In this document: piece by piece, positions 34,885-46,800 of the stretch
How positions within the stretch are numbered: position 1 is the stretch's first letter
Layout of the letters: every line of letters begins with the position of its first letter
Assembly (NCBI GenBank): GCA_040437565.1
Contig: JBDOQK010000016.1
Location: 496,001 to 560,000, forward strand
Direction of reading: 5' to 3'
DNA length: 64,000 nt
Source: Albugo candida
Lineage: Eukaryota > Oomycota > Peronosporomycetes > Albuginales
Position numbers and translations under genes: made by a program
The notes under the pieces: generated by a model
Seen by the model: only the letters and a program-made list of their open reading frames with translations
Databases searched by the model: none
What the model was told of the DNA's origin: nothing

Positions 34885-35598
34885 TTTTGTCCGTTGCTTT
34901 ACACAGGCAAATTTCGAAAATGGACTGATAATAGCACAAATGAGAGTCTTGTAATAAGGCGATGATTTATACTATAAATTGACGTCAGTTGCAACCAACG
35001 AATGACATCATCAAAGATACTTGAAAGCTGACTATATTGATTTAGGATGTTGCATTTGCACCTGTAATGACGTCGTTAGGCACGTATGCCATTTCCGGAA
35101 ACTTGGAACGTGCTTCAACGTTCTAATTTTGAATCAATATGAAAAAATATATAAGATACGTAGTGAAGACTCTTTCTGTATTGTACTTCAAGCTCTAAAA
35201 GAAAGTGGAAGATGTCAAGTTGAATAGATAGTCATTACGGTGCGTCTTTGGAGACACTTGTGGGGATGGAATGTTCCAATACTGTGATTAAAGGAGAATA
35301 GTGCATTCACTTGTGACAAAGATGGCGATGTGAGCTCACTACACTTGAAAAGATCTCTATATATGTGTGTATTTGAGATACTGTCGCATAAGGGAAGAAG
35401 TTTGAGCGATTTTCGGTGAAAGAATTACAGGCTTCGAACATTCACTCTTATAAACTCGGAACGATGTTAATTTATAAATCTAGCGAACGAGAATCACCTC
35501 CGACTTCCTGTCGAAACATCAGCGATGTGAAATTCAATTTCTATAAGTTGAATACCGTTTGTGTGTCATGAAATCGATGATGAGTACTGTTCAGATGG
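34885..35598. other. intergenic upstream of ATP-citrate lyase
   Basis: About 0.7 kb with no recognised gene. It contains the promoter of the minus-strand ACL gene (bases just above 34884) and AT-rich DNA leading into the 28-bp direct repeat at 35599. Confidence 0.5.
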
Positions 35599-35626
35599 GC
35601 TCTAATGATCAGCACAATCGTAAATA
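35599..35626. repeat. 28-bp direct repeat, left copy
   Basis: gctctaatgatcagcacaat... matches 37847-37874 in the same orientation at 27 of 28 positions. The pair brackets repeat X, the coiled-coil gene, the 46-bp satellite and repeat Y. Confidence 0.75.
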
Positions 35627-35636
35627 CAAAAATAGC

Positions 35637-35893
35637 TTTGACACTGTGTATCTCTCGTTGGTTTCCATCAGTGTACAGCACACCAAGATCTTTGAAATCA
35701 AACTGTTTTAAAATTAGGTTAACTGTCAAGTTGCTTTCTATAACTAAATACTATTTATCTATGAAAATCTGCATTATTGGCTTGTGGTAGACTTCTACTA
35801 TAACTTCCATATCACCCGCATATTTCACCTGCCGCTATTTTCGGATCTCACGGTACACGTTGCCGCCAGATCTAAAAATAGCTCTTCCGCATC
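35637..35893. repeat. dispersed repeat X, copy 2
   Basis: See copy 1 at 19926-20182. This copy is continuous with the coiled-coil gene's upstream region. Confidence 0.85.
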
Positions 35894-36104
35894 ATGAGTT
35901 GCACTTATCAATGAGTACATCTCATTTTGCGTGTCATTTGCATCAATTTGATCACTGCAAAAGACACTCAAAATGAGATCTACTCATCGATTTCAACTCA
36001 TCATCCGGTTCCGCTTCCGATTGCTCGGAAAGCGCCGCCTTTCGCAATCGACGATGTCTCCAATCAGCATCCACTTATGCTAAGAGACTTGCAAGGTGAA
36101 GTCG

Positions 36105-36170
36105 GTATGTGTCAATATTCCTTCGTTTCTTTGTCTCGAACGAATTACTAACTATTTTATCAAAATGCAG
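36105..36170 (+). other. probable 5'-UTR intron of coiled-coil gene
   Basis: It has GTATGT at the 5' end, TTACTAAC branch-site-like sequence at about 36146, and an ATGCAG 3' end, 66 bp in all. The frame of the coiled-coil protein is closed just upstream of the donor (TAA at 36081), so the intron most likely lies in the 5' UTR and translation starts after it. Confidence 0.6.
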
Positions 36171-36179
36171 CGAGAAAGA

Positions 36180-37268
36180 ATGACCACGACGGCCAACGTG
36201 CCCAACAGAAATGTACCAATGCAAAGAACATCAACGTCGACTCGGAAGCGTGTCGGCGGCGGATACGCGATACAGCCGCAAACGGGAACATCAGCGCCGC
36301 GCGCCATCCAGCAGCGAGTCAATTCCGTCACGCGTGCAGCACCAATAGCAGTAAATCGACCGCGTCTCAGTGACTACAACCAGCTGAAGGAAGAAAATGA
36401 GCAGCTGTTGCGCTTGTTAAATGAGAAATCAGCCCAGCTGGAAGGTGCAATGTTCGAGATCGGCGGACTCAACTCAAAAGTTGTTGATCTTGAAACCCGA
36501 CTGGAGAACAATCAGAAAAGTACGGCGGAAAAGGCAACGGAGATCCAACATGCGTCCGAAAGCTGCGCGACTAAAGTCAGCGAATTGGAAATCCTCAGTC
36601 GGGAATTACAGGAAAATTTGGAATTGAAAGAATCCCAACTAGAAGATGCCGAGATAGCGATAAGCCAGCTCGAATCTACTCTGGAGTTCAAGTCGACTCA
36701 AATCTGCACACTTCAAGATGTGTTGGAAAAGTGCGTCTCCGATGTAATCGAACTCGAAACCCTCAGTGAAGAACTGATCGAAACCCTGGAGTCAAAAGCA
36801 GCTGAGCTTGAAGATGCAAAGAAGACGATATGTACTGTTGGAAGCTCAGGAAACCGGCTGAACACCGGTATTGATGCGGTGGAGTGTCCATCGGCGACAC
36901 CCAAAACGGATGACAGGAGAATCATTCAAGACTTATTACAAGATTTGGGGAGCTTGACGACCCAACTACACGAAGCGCAAGACCAGATCAGCAAACTTGA
37001 AGCAGAACTCCAAGTCTTCGGTATGCGACCCGAGAATGGATACGGGAACACGGCGCATTTTTCAACTGCGGAACCCGAAGTGGATGGAAGTGAAAAAGCG
37101 CTACTCGAAAAGGTCAACCAAGATCTCTTACAAGCGTTGGAACGAAAAATGAGGCAGTACTACGAAGCACAAGATCAAGGCCGTGATCTTAAAGCGGAAG
37201 TTGAAGACCTAAAGAATCGGTTACAGAAAAACTTTCCGGATGTTGCAAAGTCTCGAGACAAGCTATAG
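36180..37268 (+). CDS. coiled-coil protein, 362 aa, unknown function
   Basis: I chose ATG 36180 (MTTTANVPNRNVPMQRTSTS) because it follows a convincing intron; an in-frame ATG at 36165 would lie inside that intron. The first about 65 residues are basic and Ser/Thr/Arg-rich (RKRVGGGYAIQPQTG). Nearly all the rest is predicted long coiled coil, with internal similarity between blocks: LEGAMFEIGGLNSKVVDLET, LELKESQLEDAEIAISQLES, ESKAAELEDAKKTI and LHEAQDQISKLEAELQ recur on a roughly 45-50 residue spacing. No enzymatic domain is seen. It resembles cytoskeletal or centrosomal coiled coils only generically. It is followed 30 bp downstream by a 46-bp satellite and is bracketed by repeats X and Y. Confidence 0.65.
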   Translation: MTTTANVPNRNVPMQRTSTSTRKRVGGGYAIQPQTGTSAPRAIQQRVNSVTRAAPIAVNRPRLSDYNQLKEENEQLLRLLNEKSAQLEGAMFEIGGLNSKVVDLETRLENNQKSTAEKATEIQHASESCATKVSELEILSRELQENLELKESQLEDAEIAISQLESTLEFKSTQICTLQDVLEKCVSDVIELETLSEELIETLESKAAELEDAKKTICTVGSSGNRLNTGIDAVECPSATPKTDDRRIIQDLLQDLGSLTTQLHEAQDQISKLEAELQVFGMRPENGYGNTAHFSTAEPEVDGSEKALLEKVNQDLLQALERKMRQYYEAQDQGRDLKAEVEDLKNRLQKNFPDVAKSRDKL

Positions 37269-37298
37269 TGGCAGCTCATTCGCCCAAAGCTCATTCAT

Positions 37299-37586
37299 CT
37301 GATGACCTCATTACGTCATCGGATGTGGATGTGCGGAACGATACCTGTTGACCTCATTACTTCATCGGATGCGGATGTGTGGAGCGATACCTGATGACCT
37401 CATTACGTCATCGGATGTGGATGTGCGGAACAATACCTGATGACCTCATTACGTCATCGGGTGTGGATGTGCGGAACGATACCTGTTGACCTCATTACTT
37501 CATCGGATGCGGATGTGTGGAGCGATACCTGATGACCTCATTACGTCATCGGATGTGGATGTGCGGAACAATACCTGATGACCTCA
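37299..37586. repeat. 46-bp tandem repeat (satellite) with 138-bp higher-order period
   Basis: Six complete 46-bp units run from 37299 to 37574 plus 12 bases up to the gap. Units alternate in three types. Type A reads ctgatgacctcattacgtca and continues tcggatgtgg. Type B has ctgttgacc, acttcatcggatgcgg and gtgtggagcg. Type C is like A but ends ggaacaatac. The order is A B C A' B C, so the array grew by duplication of a trimer. Each A/C unit contains the imperfect palindrome ATGAC-ctcattac-GTCAT. The array runs into a gap, so its full length is unknown. Confidence 0.95.
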
Positions 37587-37686
37587 NNNNNNNNNNNNNN
37601 NNNNNNNNNNNNNNNNNNNNNNNNNNNNNNNNNNNNNNNNNNNNNNNNNNNNNNNNNNNNNNNNNNNNNNNNNNNNNNNNNNNNNN
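37587..37686. other. assembly gap at the end of the satellite
   Basis: The left flank is inside the tandem array and the right flank begins repeat Y. Collapsed satellite copies are the likely missing sequence. Confidence 0.85.
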
Positions 37687-37790
37687 ATGCCCACCTCCAG
37701 GTGCTGTTTTTGACCAAGTCGAAATTGTCAATTAAAGGAAGATCGTCTCAAAAATGTCATCCTCAGTGCAGGTCGCTCCCACCCGCATGT
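37687..37790. repeat. dispersed repeat Y, copy 2
   Basis: Same sequence as 20283-20387, including the first 12 codons of V-ATPase subunit D (ATG at 37754). Here similarity stops immediately after the ATG-T of MSSSVQVAPTRM and a stop follows, so only the gene's start was carried along. Confidence 0.85.
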
Positions 37791-37846
37791 GATATGCCCC
37801 CGCTTGCCACAAGCTAGGCATTTATTTTTCCTTTTTTCAGGTTGAT

Positions 37847-37874
37847 GCTCTAATGCTCAGCACAATCGTAAATA
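37847..37874. repeat. 28-bp direct repeat, right copy
   Basis: Pairs with 35599-35626 (27 of 28 identical). Confidence 0.75.
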
Positions 37875-38000
37875 TAATATATGTTCATATTGTATGTGTT
37901 GTGATGCTGACGATGCTTCCGAGAGATCGCGTCGTCATAGGCAGAAAAACATATTCCAAGCACGTGATTGGTAATTTATCAATTCCAAGGCACACGGTCC

Positions 38001-40455
38001 ATGGATATTCGATCGTTTTTTCAGGATAGAGACACCAATAAAAGCTGTAAGGAAAATAAATCCTCAGATATATCGTCCGCTTCTACATCGAATAAAATTC
38101 AGATAAGCTGTCCACTAAAAGTAACTAGACCACGGCGACAACGCAAGGAACTTATTATCATTAGTAGTGAAAGTGAAGGTGGCGAAGCAATCGAAGAACC
38201 AAAAGCAAAGAAACAAAAAGTGGTCAAGTCGAATGCGCTAATTGAGAATGTGACATCAAAACTTGCATCTTCTTGCCAGTTAGAGCGACCGAAGCCACAT
38301 CCAAATTGTTTGAATGGAAAGACCTTTGCGCTGAGTGGCATTTTTGATGATCTCTCACGCGATGATTGCATTCATTTGATCAAAGTATGCGGGGGATCTA
38401 TCAGCAATTCTGTGACACGAAATACAAATTATCTGGTTCTAGGAACAGAATTGGAGAATGGAGCCGATCCGACAACCAGTATGAAATACAAGGAGGCGAT
38501 GAGGAAAAATGTGCAGATTATCAGTCAACTCGAGTTGTACGATCTCATCAAAAATGCACCAAAAACTTCCGTGAAACAATCGGACGAAACTACTAGGCAT
38601 CAGGAAGCACTGTACGTTCTATGTCCAATACAAAGTGTCCTTTGTTCTCATCATGATGCTATTTTAGTGTAAATAAAGCATCTATGAATTGTCTTTGGGT
38701 CGATAAATACGCACCAAAATCATTTGACAACATGATTGGAAATATTGAGTTAGGTAAACGATTGGGCCAGTGGTTGAATGACTGGAACAACATTCACGTG
38801 AAGAAAATCAAAAAGGTGCCACCAACCAACAAACTATCCGAAAATCGCGGTGCCAAATGTGTCCTTCTATCGGGTCCGCCCGGTATCGGTAAAACCACAA
38901 TAGCTACTCTTGTGTCAAAGCATTGTGGATTTGAGTGTATCGAGTATAATGCAAGTAACACTCGAAGCAAAAAAGTTCTCAAGGCAACTTTGGGTGACAT
39001 CCTTGGATCACAAGCATTGAATCTACATCCACGTAACACGCAAAAACAAGCTGGGAAGAATCCGAGACCAGCAATGCAGTTGTCGAGGCGAGTCGTCATC
39101 ATGGATGAGGTGGATGGAATGTCTGGAGGAGATCGTGGAGGAACTGCTGAATTGATTCAATTGATCAAACATTCTAAAACACCTGTTATCTGTATATGTA
39201 ATGATCGTCAATCAACAAAAGTACGCTCACTGGCTAATCATTCGTATGATTTGCGTATGCGACGACCAACAAAGACGCAAATCGCCAAACGTTTGTTGGA
39301 AATCGGTATAGAAGAGGGTCTGGAAGTTGAGAAAAATGCAATGGAAGAAGCGGTTGAGCGTTGTGGCAATGACATCCGTCAGTCACTAATGCAAATGCAA
39401 AAGTGGAAAATGATTACCAATAAAGTGACGTATGCCGATTTGGTTGGACAACAGCCACATGAAAAGGATGATGTGCTTCGATTGAATCCCTTCAGTGCCA
39501 CTCAACAGATCTTCCAGCAGAATCTCACTTTTGCAAAACGCAATGAAGCCTACTTTGTTGACTACGATCTATTGCCTCTAATGATACAAGAAAACTACGT
39601 ACAAAGTATAATGAGCACACGCAAAACCAGCGATGAAAAACTGAATGCAATCATGAACGCAGCCGCTTTCATCGCTGAGGGCGATATTGTCAGCAAATAT
39701 GTGCGAATGCAACAACGTTGGGATTTGCTCACAAAACAGGCAGCTTTGAACGTTGGAGCTTGCATCTACGCCAGCGGATATCTAGGACACCCAGAATTCT
39801 CCAAATGGCTGGGGAAGAATTCAAGCGCAAACAAATCGAAAAGACTGCTCAGTGAACTCTCTCTTCGAATGCGAACGCATGCATCCGGATCACGGGAAGG
39901 TAAGAAAACGTATTTACAATCATTCTTGACAGCAGATCTAATTGTATGCTTCGGATAGTTATCCGTTTGGACTATGTGCCGTATATGAAAGAGATATTGT
40001 TGACGCAACTCGCATCCGGTGAAGATGACTGTATTAGTGCAGCCATTGAGCGTTTGGATGCTTGTGAGATTTCGAGAGAAGATCTGACCGAAGCGATGGA
40101 GTCATTCAAATTTCCCGGTATCAAACGTCACTCTTATGCGGATTTGGATTCCAAAGCCAAAGCGTCATTCACGAGATCGTACAATAAGACAACCCACACA
40201 GCGCAAGCACTGGTGGAATTAGCGTTGACGAGCGGCAAGAAGACACGTGCGACGGTGTCTGCGCCTCAGAATGAAGAACTACCGATCCCATCAGATGCAG
40301 AAACTGATGAAAGCGATGATCCAAACAAGGATGATGCGGATCTAAGTAAATTCATGAGAAATATTAAAAAGCGTAAAGCAGCAAAAGCTGATCCGAAAAG
40401 TAATCGTCGCAGTGGTCAGAAGCGCAATGCAAAATCCAACACGAAACGCGTGTGA
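38001..40455 (+). CDS. RFC1: replication factor C large subunit (3 exons)
   Basis: Exons 38001-38611, 38668-39899 and 39959-40455 with GT-AG introns of 56 and 59 bp; 779 aa. The joins restore HQEALVNKASMNCLWVDKYA and SREVIRLDYVPYMKEILLTQ. RFC1 is the large subunit of the clamp loader that places PCNA on primed DNA. It shows an N-terminal PCNA-binding-like MDIRSFFQ; a BRCT domain at about residues 100-185 (NGKTFALSGIFDDLSRDDCI, GGSISNSVTRNTNYLVLG); the AAA+ core with Walker A GPPGIGKTT at about 272 and Walker B VVIMDEVDGM at about 345; the RFC1 C-terminal domain; and a Lys/Arg-rich nuclear tail. It is shorter than the human protein (about 1150 aa), mainly in the N-terminal linker. Confidence 0.95.
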
Positions 40456-40830
40456 GTGGATGAAGTTCAGGCGTTCAGTCAGCATACCGACTTAATAAGA
40501 TTTCATGCATTTCGTAATTGTATCATTTCTCTTTCTATTTTTCTGGAAACTGGCTCCAACGTCATAGAATTAGGATCGAAAAGCGGGATGACGTCATAGC
40601 GCGATGGATTTCAATAGTAGCCAGCACAAAGCGTGTTAAGGAGGGGTAGGTTCTTGTGTTCATCCACGTCACCTATCGCCATAACCAATCGTATCGCCGT
40701 CACAATGTCCTTACTTTAGAAAAATGCAAATTGAATTGAAGCAAGTTCAATAAAGCGACGCAATTAACCCTTCCCCGACTTCTTGCTTTTTCGAATTGGA
40801 TCCACTCTCTCTCCTTTGAATGCATACAAC
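40456..40830. other. intergenic RFC1 to acetyl-CoA carboxylase
   Basis: 375 bp with no gene. Two tgacgtcat/gacgtcatag-like motifs (near 40557 and 40588) stand upstream of the carboxylase start. The open frame upstream of 40831 begins with TTG, not ATG. Confidence 0.5.
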
Positions 40831-43800
40831 ATGAGCGATCATTCTAAAATTCCCATCGAAAGCCAGACAGCACCAAACCACGAGCTTTTTTCGGAGGAAA
40901 TGGGTGTACACGAAACAACGCCCCCTTCCCAGATAAAGCGGTCGATCGACAATCATTCGCGAATATTCCAAAGTGTGAAGGAATATGTCAAGGAAACGCA
41001 AGGGAAACGTGTGATTGAGACCGTTCTTATAGCAAACAATGGGATTTCAGCGGTTAAGGCGATTCGAAGTATTCGAAGTTGGTCGTATGAGATGTTTGCG
41101 GACGAACACAAAGTTCGTTTTGTGGTCATGGCCACGCCAGAAGATCTTCGCGCCAATGCGGAATACATTCGGATGGCGGAACATGTTGTGGAGGTACCTG
41201 GTGGAGCTAATAATAACAATTATGCAAATGTCGGACTTATTGTGGAGACCGCAGAGCGGTATGAAGTCGATGCTGTATGGGCTGGATGGGGACACGCCAG
41301 TGAGAATCCTCTTTTACCCGATGCGTTAAGTAATACGGAGCGCCAGATCGTCTTCATTGGACCTCCTTCTCAACCGATGCGAGCGTTAGGCGACAAAATT
41401 GGGTCGACTATTATTGCGCAAAGTGCTCGTGTACCAACTATTGCGTGGAATGGAGATGGGATTTATGTCGACTACAAGGAAAAGAATGCGATTCCCGACG
41501 AGATTTACCAGTCTGCACAGATAAATAATGGAGCTCATTGCTTACAAGAATGTAAACGGATTGGTTTCCCTGTGATGATCAAAGCCAGTGAAGGAGGTGG
41601 TGGTCGAGGTATCCGTAAGGTGACGGAAGAATCACAAGTTCACAACGCGTGGGAAGCAGTACGGGGTGAACTACCAGGATCTCCCGTTTTTGTTATGAAG
41701 CTTGCACCAAAGTCACGTCATTTAGAAGTACAGCTACTTGCCGATGAGTATGGTAACGCGATCGCATTAAGTGGACGAGATTGTTCTGTTCAGAGGAGAC
41801 ATCAGAAAATCGTTGAAGAAGGTCCCGTTCTGGCACCATCACCAGCTATATGGGGAGAAATGATGAAGGCAGCCACACGACTTGCTAAAGAAGTACAGTA
41901 CGTTAATGCTGGCACGGTCGAGTACTTATTCAGTGAGCGACCAGAAGACCAAGAGAACCCATTCTTCTTCTTGGAACTAAATCCCCGACTACAAGTCGAA
42001 CACCCTGTCACAGAAATGATCACACATGTGAATCTTCCAGCTGCTCAGCTTCAGGTTGCAATGGGAATTCCGTTGAGTTACATCCCAGATATCCGTCGTC
42101 TTTATGACCACGATGGATTTGGCAAAGAGGCGATTGATTTCGATACTGAACAGCAACTACCACCTCATGGGCATGTCATTGCAGCACGAATCACTGCTGA
42201 GGATCCAAATGCAGGATTTCAACCAACTAGTGGAGCGATCAAGGAGTTGAACTTTCGTAGTACACCCGATGTTTGGGGATACTTCTCAGTTGACTCTTCA
42301 GGTTTGGTTCATGAATTTGCCGATTCGCAAATTGGGCATCTATTTGCCTGGGGTACAACACGTGACAGAGCAAGGCAGAACATGATTCTGGCTCTGAAAG
42401 AATTATCGATACGGGGTGATATTCATACTACTGTCGAGTATATTGTGAATATGATGGAATCGGAAGATTTCAGGCTTAACAAGATCGATACCACTTGGCT
42501 CGATGATCGAATTGCACGGCACAAGGAAGTTCGGTTGCAAGGTCGACCTGATCCTTTGATGGTTGTCATGGTAGGAGCTGTCTGCAGTGCGTATCAATCC
42601 GCCAATGCACGCATTGAAGAATTTGTAAGTCAATTAGAGCGAGGCCAGCTGCCTTCCAGCTCCTTACTCAAGCAATGTGATGATCTCAAATTGATTTACG
42701 AAGGTATCAAGTATCAGATCAAAGCCCATCGCAGCGGGCAGATTTGGTTCACCCTCGAATGTAATGACTCCTACGTTCAGGTAGAAATACGTACTTTATC
42801 TGATGGAGGGTTCTTGATTCTCCTAAATGGCAANNNNNNNNNNNNNNNNNNNNNNNNNNNNNNNNNNNNNNNNNNNNNNNNNNNNNNNNNNNNNNNNNNN
42901 NNNNNNNNNNNNNNNNNNNNNNNNNNNNNNNNNTCTCAAATTGATTTACGAAGGTATCAAGTATCAGATCAAAGCCCATCGCAGCGGGCAGATTTGGTTC
43001 ACCCTCGAATGTAATGACTCCTACGTTCAGGTAGAAATACGTACTTTATCTGATGGAGGGTTCTTGATTCTCCTAAATGGCAAGTCACACGTTGCGTATG
43101 CAACAAAAGAAGCTCAAGGACTACGTCTTGTTGTAAATGGGCACACGTGTGTGTTTACGAACGAGTATGATCCAACTCGTCTGGTCACCAATACAGCTGG
43201 TAAGCTGGCTCGCTATCTGGTCAATGACAATTCAAGATTGCGTCGTGGAACCCCGTACGCTGAAATCGAAGTCATGAAGATGTACATGCCTTTACTCGCA
43301 CAAGAGGACGGTACTATCAAATTTATGAAATCAGAGGGGGCTGTGCTCGCTCCCGGTGATTGTATCGCTATGATGGACTTGGATGATCCAAGCTGCGTAA
43401 AGAAGTCCGAGTGTTATTCTGGCAAAGTACCGAAGAAAGAAATGGCCCCTGAGCATGCAATGGAACGAAAGAAACCACTACACAAATTTAGATGGTCGCT
43501 TGAAACTATCAAGACCGCCTTGGATGGATTTTACGTCCCAGATGACTTACTGGACCGCTCATTCAACGATTTATTCGATTCACTCAACAATCCACACTTA
43601 CCGGTTGAAGAAATCAAAGAATATCTGTCTCCTCTGGCGGGATTGATACCCCTAGAGTATTTTGCTAGAATCAATGATGCACTGCATCAATACCGAATAA
43701 AAGTGAGTGACTCATCCGATTGCAGAGTTGAAGATTTCAATGTAAACGATGTCGAAGTCATCCTGCACCAGTACAAAGCAAGCCTGGATAATGATCGTGC

Positions 43801-46800
43801 AAAATCGGATTTTGAAGCAACGGTTCTGGGTCTCAAGACTATTTTGGCAAAGTATCGAAATGGGCTCATATCCGGTTATGAAAGCGTCATAGCAGGATTC
43901 ATCAACCAGTATCTGGTGGTGGAAAAGGCATATGCCAATACTCAAAATGTTGAAGACGTGATCACAGCTTTACGTCATCAGTACACGGACGATTTGGTTC
44001 GCGTGTTCGCAATCGCTCATGCTCATAGAGAGCTTGGACGACGAACCAAACTGCTTCTTCGAATCTTAGAATTTGCCTCACGTCAATCTTCCAAACTTGT
44101 AAAAGCACCATCGATCATGCCATTACTAGAGCAGCTGGCCAATTTGAAACACAAGCAATACTCTTTGATTGCACTTGAAGCACGGCAGCTACTGATGGAT
44201 AACAAGATGCCCTCCTTTCGGGACCGAATGCATGAAGTGGAGGGATTATTGAGAGAAATGGTCAATGATCGTGAGTCCCCAAACGTGAGCGACAAAGTTC
44301 AAGCGCTTCTCGATCACTCACAGCCTCTATTTGACATACTTATACCGCTACTCAAACATGGAGATGTCAGAGTCCGTGAAGCTGCACTGGAGCTGTACAT
44401 CCGGCGGATTTATCGATCGTATGTGCTTGAATCAGTCGAAAAGAAATGCAATGGGGAAATATTTGCACAGCAGTTTCAATTCCGCTCTCCGATTTACGAT
44501 GCATTAGCAGTTGGGATCGCACCCGCCGAAAGTTACCACGATCTTTCCTCATTGCTGAATAAAACTGGCGACGATGATGACACTTTCAAAGATAAAGCAG
44601 TCACCACGCCGACAACTTGCACGGAATCGCAGAAAATCTCTCCCAACATTCTTCGGCATGGAATTATTGTGAGTTTTTCGACGTTGGAAGCGGTCAAACG
44701 TTGCTGGAGCGAAACTTTGCAACTGCTACCAGTACAAAACAACATGTTGACTCTCAAGAAAACGGGACCAGTCAACGTCGTTCACATTCTTCTGACCGAC
44801 GAAGGAGCCAGAGAAGATGTTTTCTTACAACATGTCGAAGGATTTCTCAAAGCCAAGTCGGATTCATTGAGGAATCATGGCATCCGTCGTGTCTCTATTG
44901 CAATTAGAGCAAATATTGTGGCTACGGCCTCAAGTCACTCTAGTGACAACGCCCTATACCCTTCAGTGTACACATTTTCCAATCGACTCGACTACAGCGA
45001 AGATCGTATTGTTCGGCATTTAGAAGCTCCGTTGGCCTACAAGCTTGAATTACGCCGTCTACGGAATTACACTGTCACACCTCTCAATTCTGAAAACAAA
45101 AATGTGCATCTGTATTTGGCGGAAACTAAGAGTGTTGCACAACCGCAAGGAGAGAAAATCCGACGTATATTTGTTCGTGGAGTCGTACGTACAATCGACA
45201 AATCGAATGATGGCACCCGATCCGAGTTTGATGCTTATCCCGGTCCCGAACGTACTCTTGTTGATGCACTGAACTCCCTTGAACTGGCAATGGGAAGCAG
45301 CACGCTCGATGGAGGCTCAACGATCAAGAACAACCATGTTTTTCTCAATATTTTACCAGTTGCCACCGTTGATCCCCAATATCTTGAAGGTGTCATCCGG
45401 ATTCTCGCGTTTCGATACGCACAAAGATTGGAGCAATTACGTGTCACTCAAGTCGAATTGAAAATCAGCGCGAGGTTCAATGATGATGCTGCGAAAATCC
45501 CCGTCCGCCTGATTGCGTCCAATCCGACTGGTTATGTATTGCGGGTGGACTCGTATGTGGAAGCTGCTGGACACGATGAAACGATCTTTTCTTCTATTGG
45601 TGATGACGGTAATGGCGAATTGGATGGACTCCCAACTTCGACACCTTATCCCGTATCATTTCCATTCGACAAGAAGCGGGAACTGGCTAAAGCAATGTCA
45701 AATACGGTGTACGCATACGATTTCGTAGAGCTTTTCGAGTACTGTGTCATGCGTTCATGGAGAATCCATGCGCACAGACACTCGTCTGAAAAGATCTCAA
45801 TTCCGAATGTCGTACTCGAATCAAAGGAACTGATTTTAGACTCTTCTGGCGATCTTGTAGAGACCTCTCGTCCTTCAGGTCAAAACACATTTGGTATGGT
45901 TGCATGGCTGATGAAGATGTACACGGTCGAGTATCCCGAAGGTCGTGAGATTGTGGTCATATGTAATGATATAACGTACAAAGCCGGCTCCTTTGGTACT
46001 ATCGAAGATAAACTGTTCGAACAAGCTTCGAAACTAGCTCGTAAGCGTGGAATTCCTCGTATATTCTTGGCTGCGAACGCTGGAGCACGACTCGGTATGG
46101 CAGAATCCATAAAGTCTCTGTACAAAGTTTGCTGGAAAGACAATCAAGACCCAATGAAAGGATTCAAGTATATCTATCTTACACCACAAGACTACACCGC
46201 CCTTGCATCACAGCATGCGGTAGCTGCACGACTACTCACTACTGAAAATGGAGAAGATCGCTACATTCTAACAGATATTATTGGTGTGGAGAATGATCTT
46301 GGCGTCGAATGTCTGCAAGGAAGTGGAAGTATTGCCGGCGAAACCGCTCGAGCCTACCAAGACATCTTTACGTTGACGTATGTATGTGGTCGTAGTGTCG
46401 GTATTGGTGCGTATCTCGTACGTCTTGGTCATCGTACGATTCAGAATAAAACACATTCCCCAATCATTCTTACCGGATTTCAAGCACTCAATAAGCTTAT
46501 GGGGAGAGAAGTGTATACATCGAACGATCAGCTTGGTGGAGTCAAAGTCATGCACACTAATGGTATCACTCACATGACGTCCAAGAATCCTTTGAGTGGC
46601 GTCTCTTCCATACTGGAATGGCTGAGTTTTGTTCCTGCAGTGCGTCATGGACCACTCCCTATCCGAGACATTTCTGGTTGGGACGTCGTGGAGCGAACGA
46701 TCGATTACGTACCATGCAAGTCGAGTCAGTATGATCCCAGAGCGCTTTTGTGTGGTAAAGTAGATGAGAGTAGTGGACAATGGCTTTCGGGAATGGCAGA

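Noticed and set aside
35927-36104. 59-codon frame as first exon of the coiled-coil protein
   Set aside because: Splicing it across 36105-36170 puts exon 2 in the wrong phase and soon hits a stop; more likely 5' UTR.
36096-36179. Coiled-coil protein starting at 36096 or 36165
   Set aside because: Both positions lie in or next to a strong GTATGT...ACTAAC...GCAG intron; 36180 is the first ATG after it.
40783-40830. Upstream extension of acetyl-CoA carboxylase
   Set aside because: The codon at 40783 is TTG. The first ATG in frame is 40831, which fits a eukaryotic start.
46268-46780. 170-codon minus-strand frame inside acetyl-CoA carboxylase
   Set aside because: Antisense shadow of the carboxyltransferase domain.
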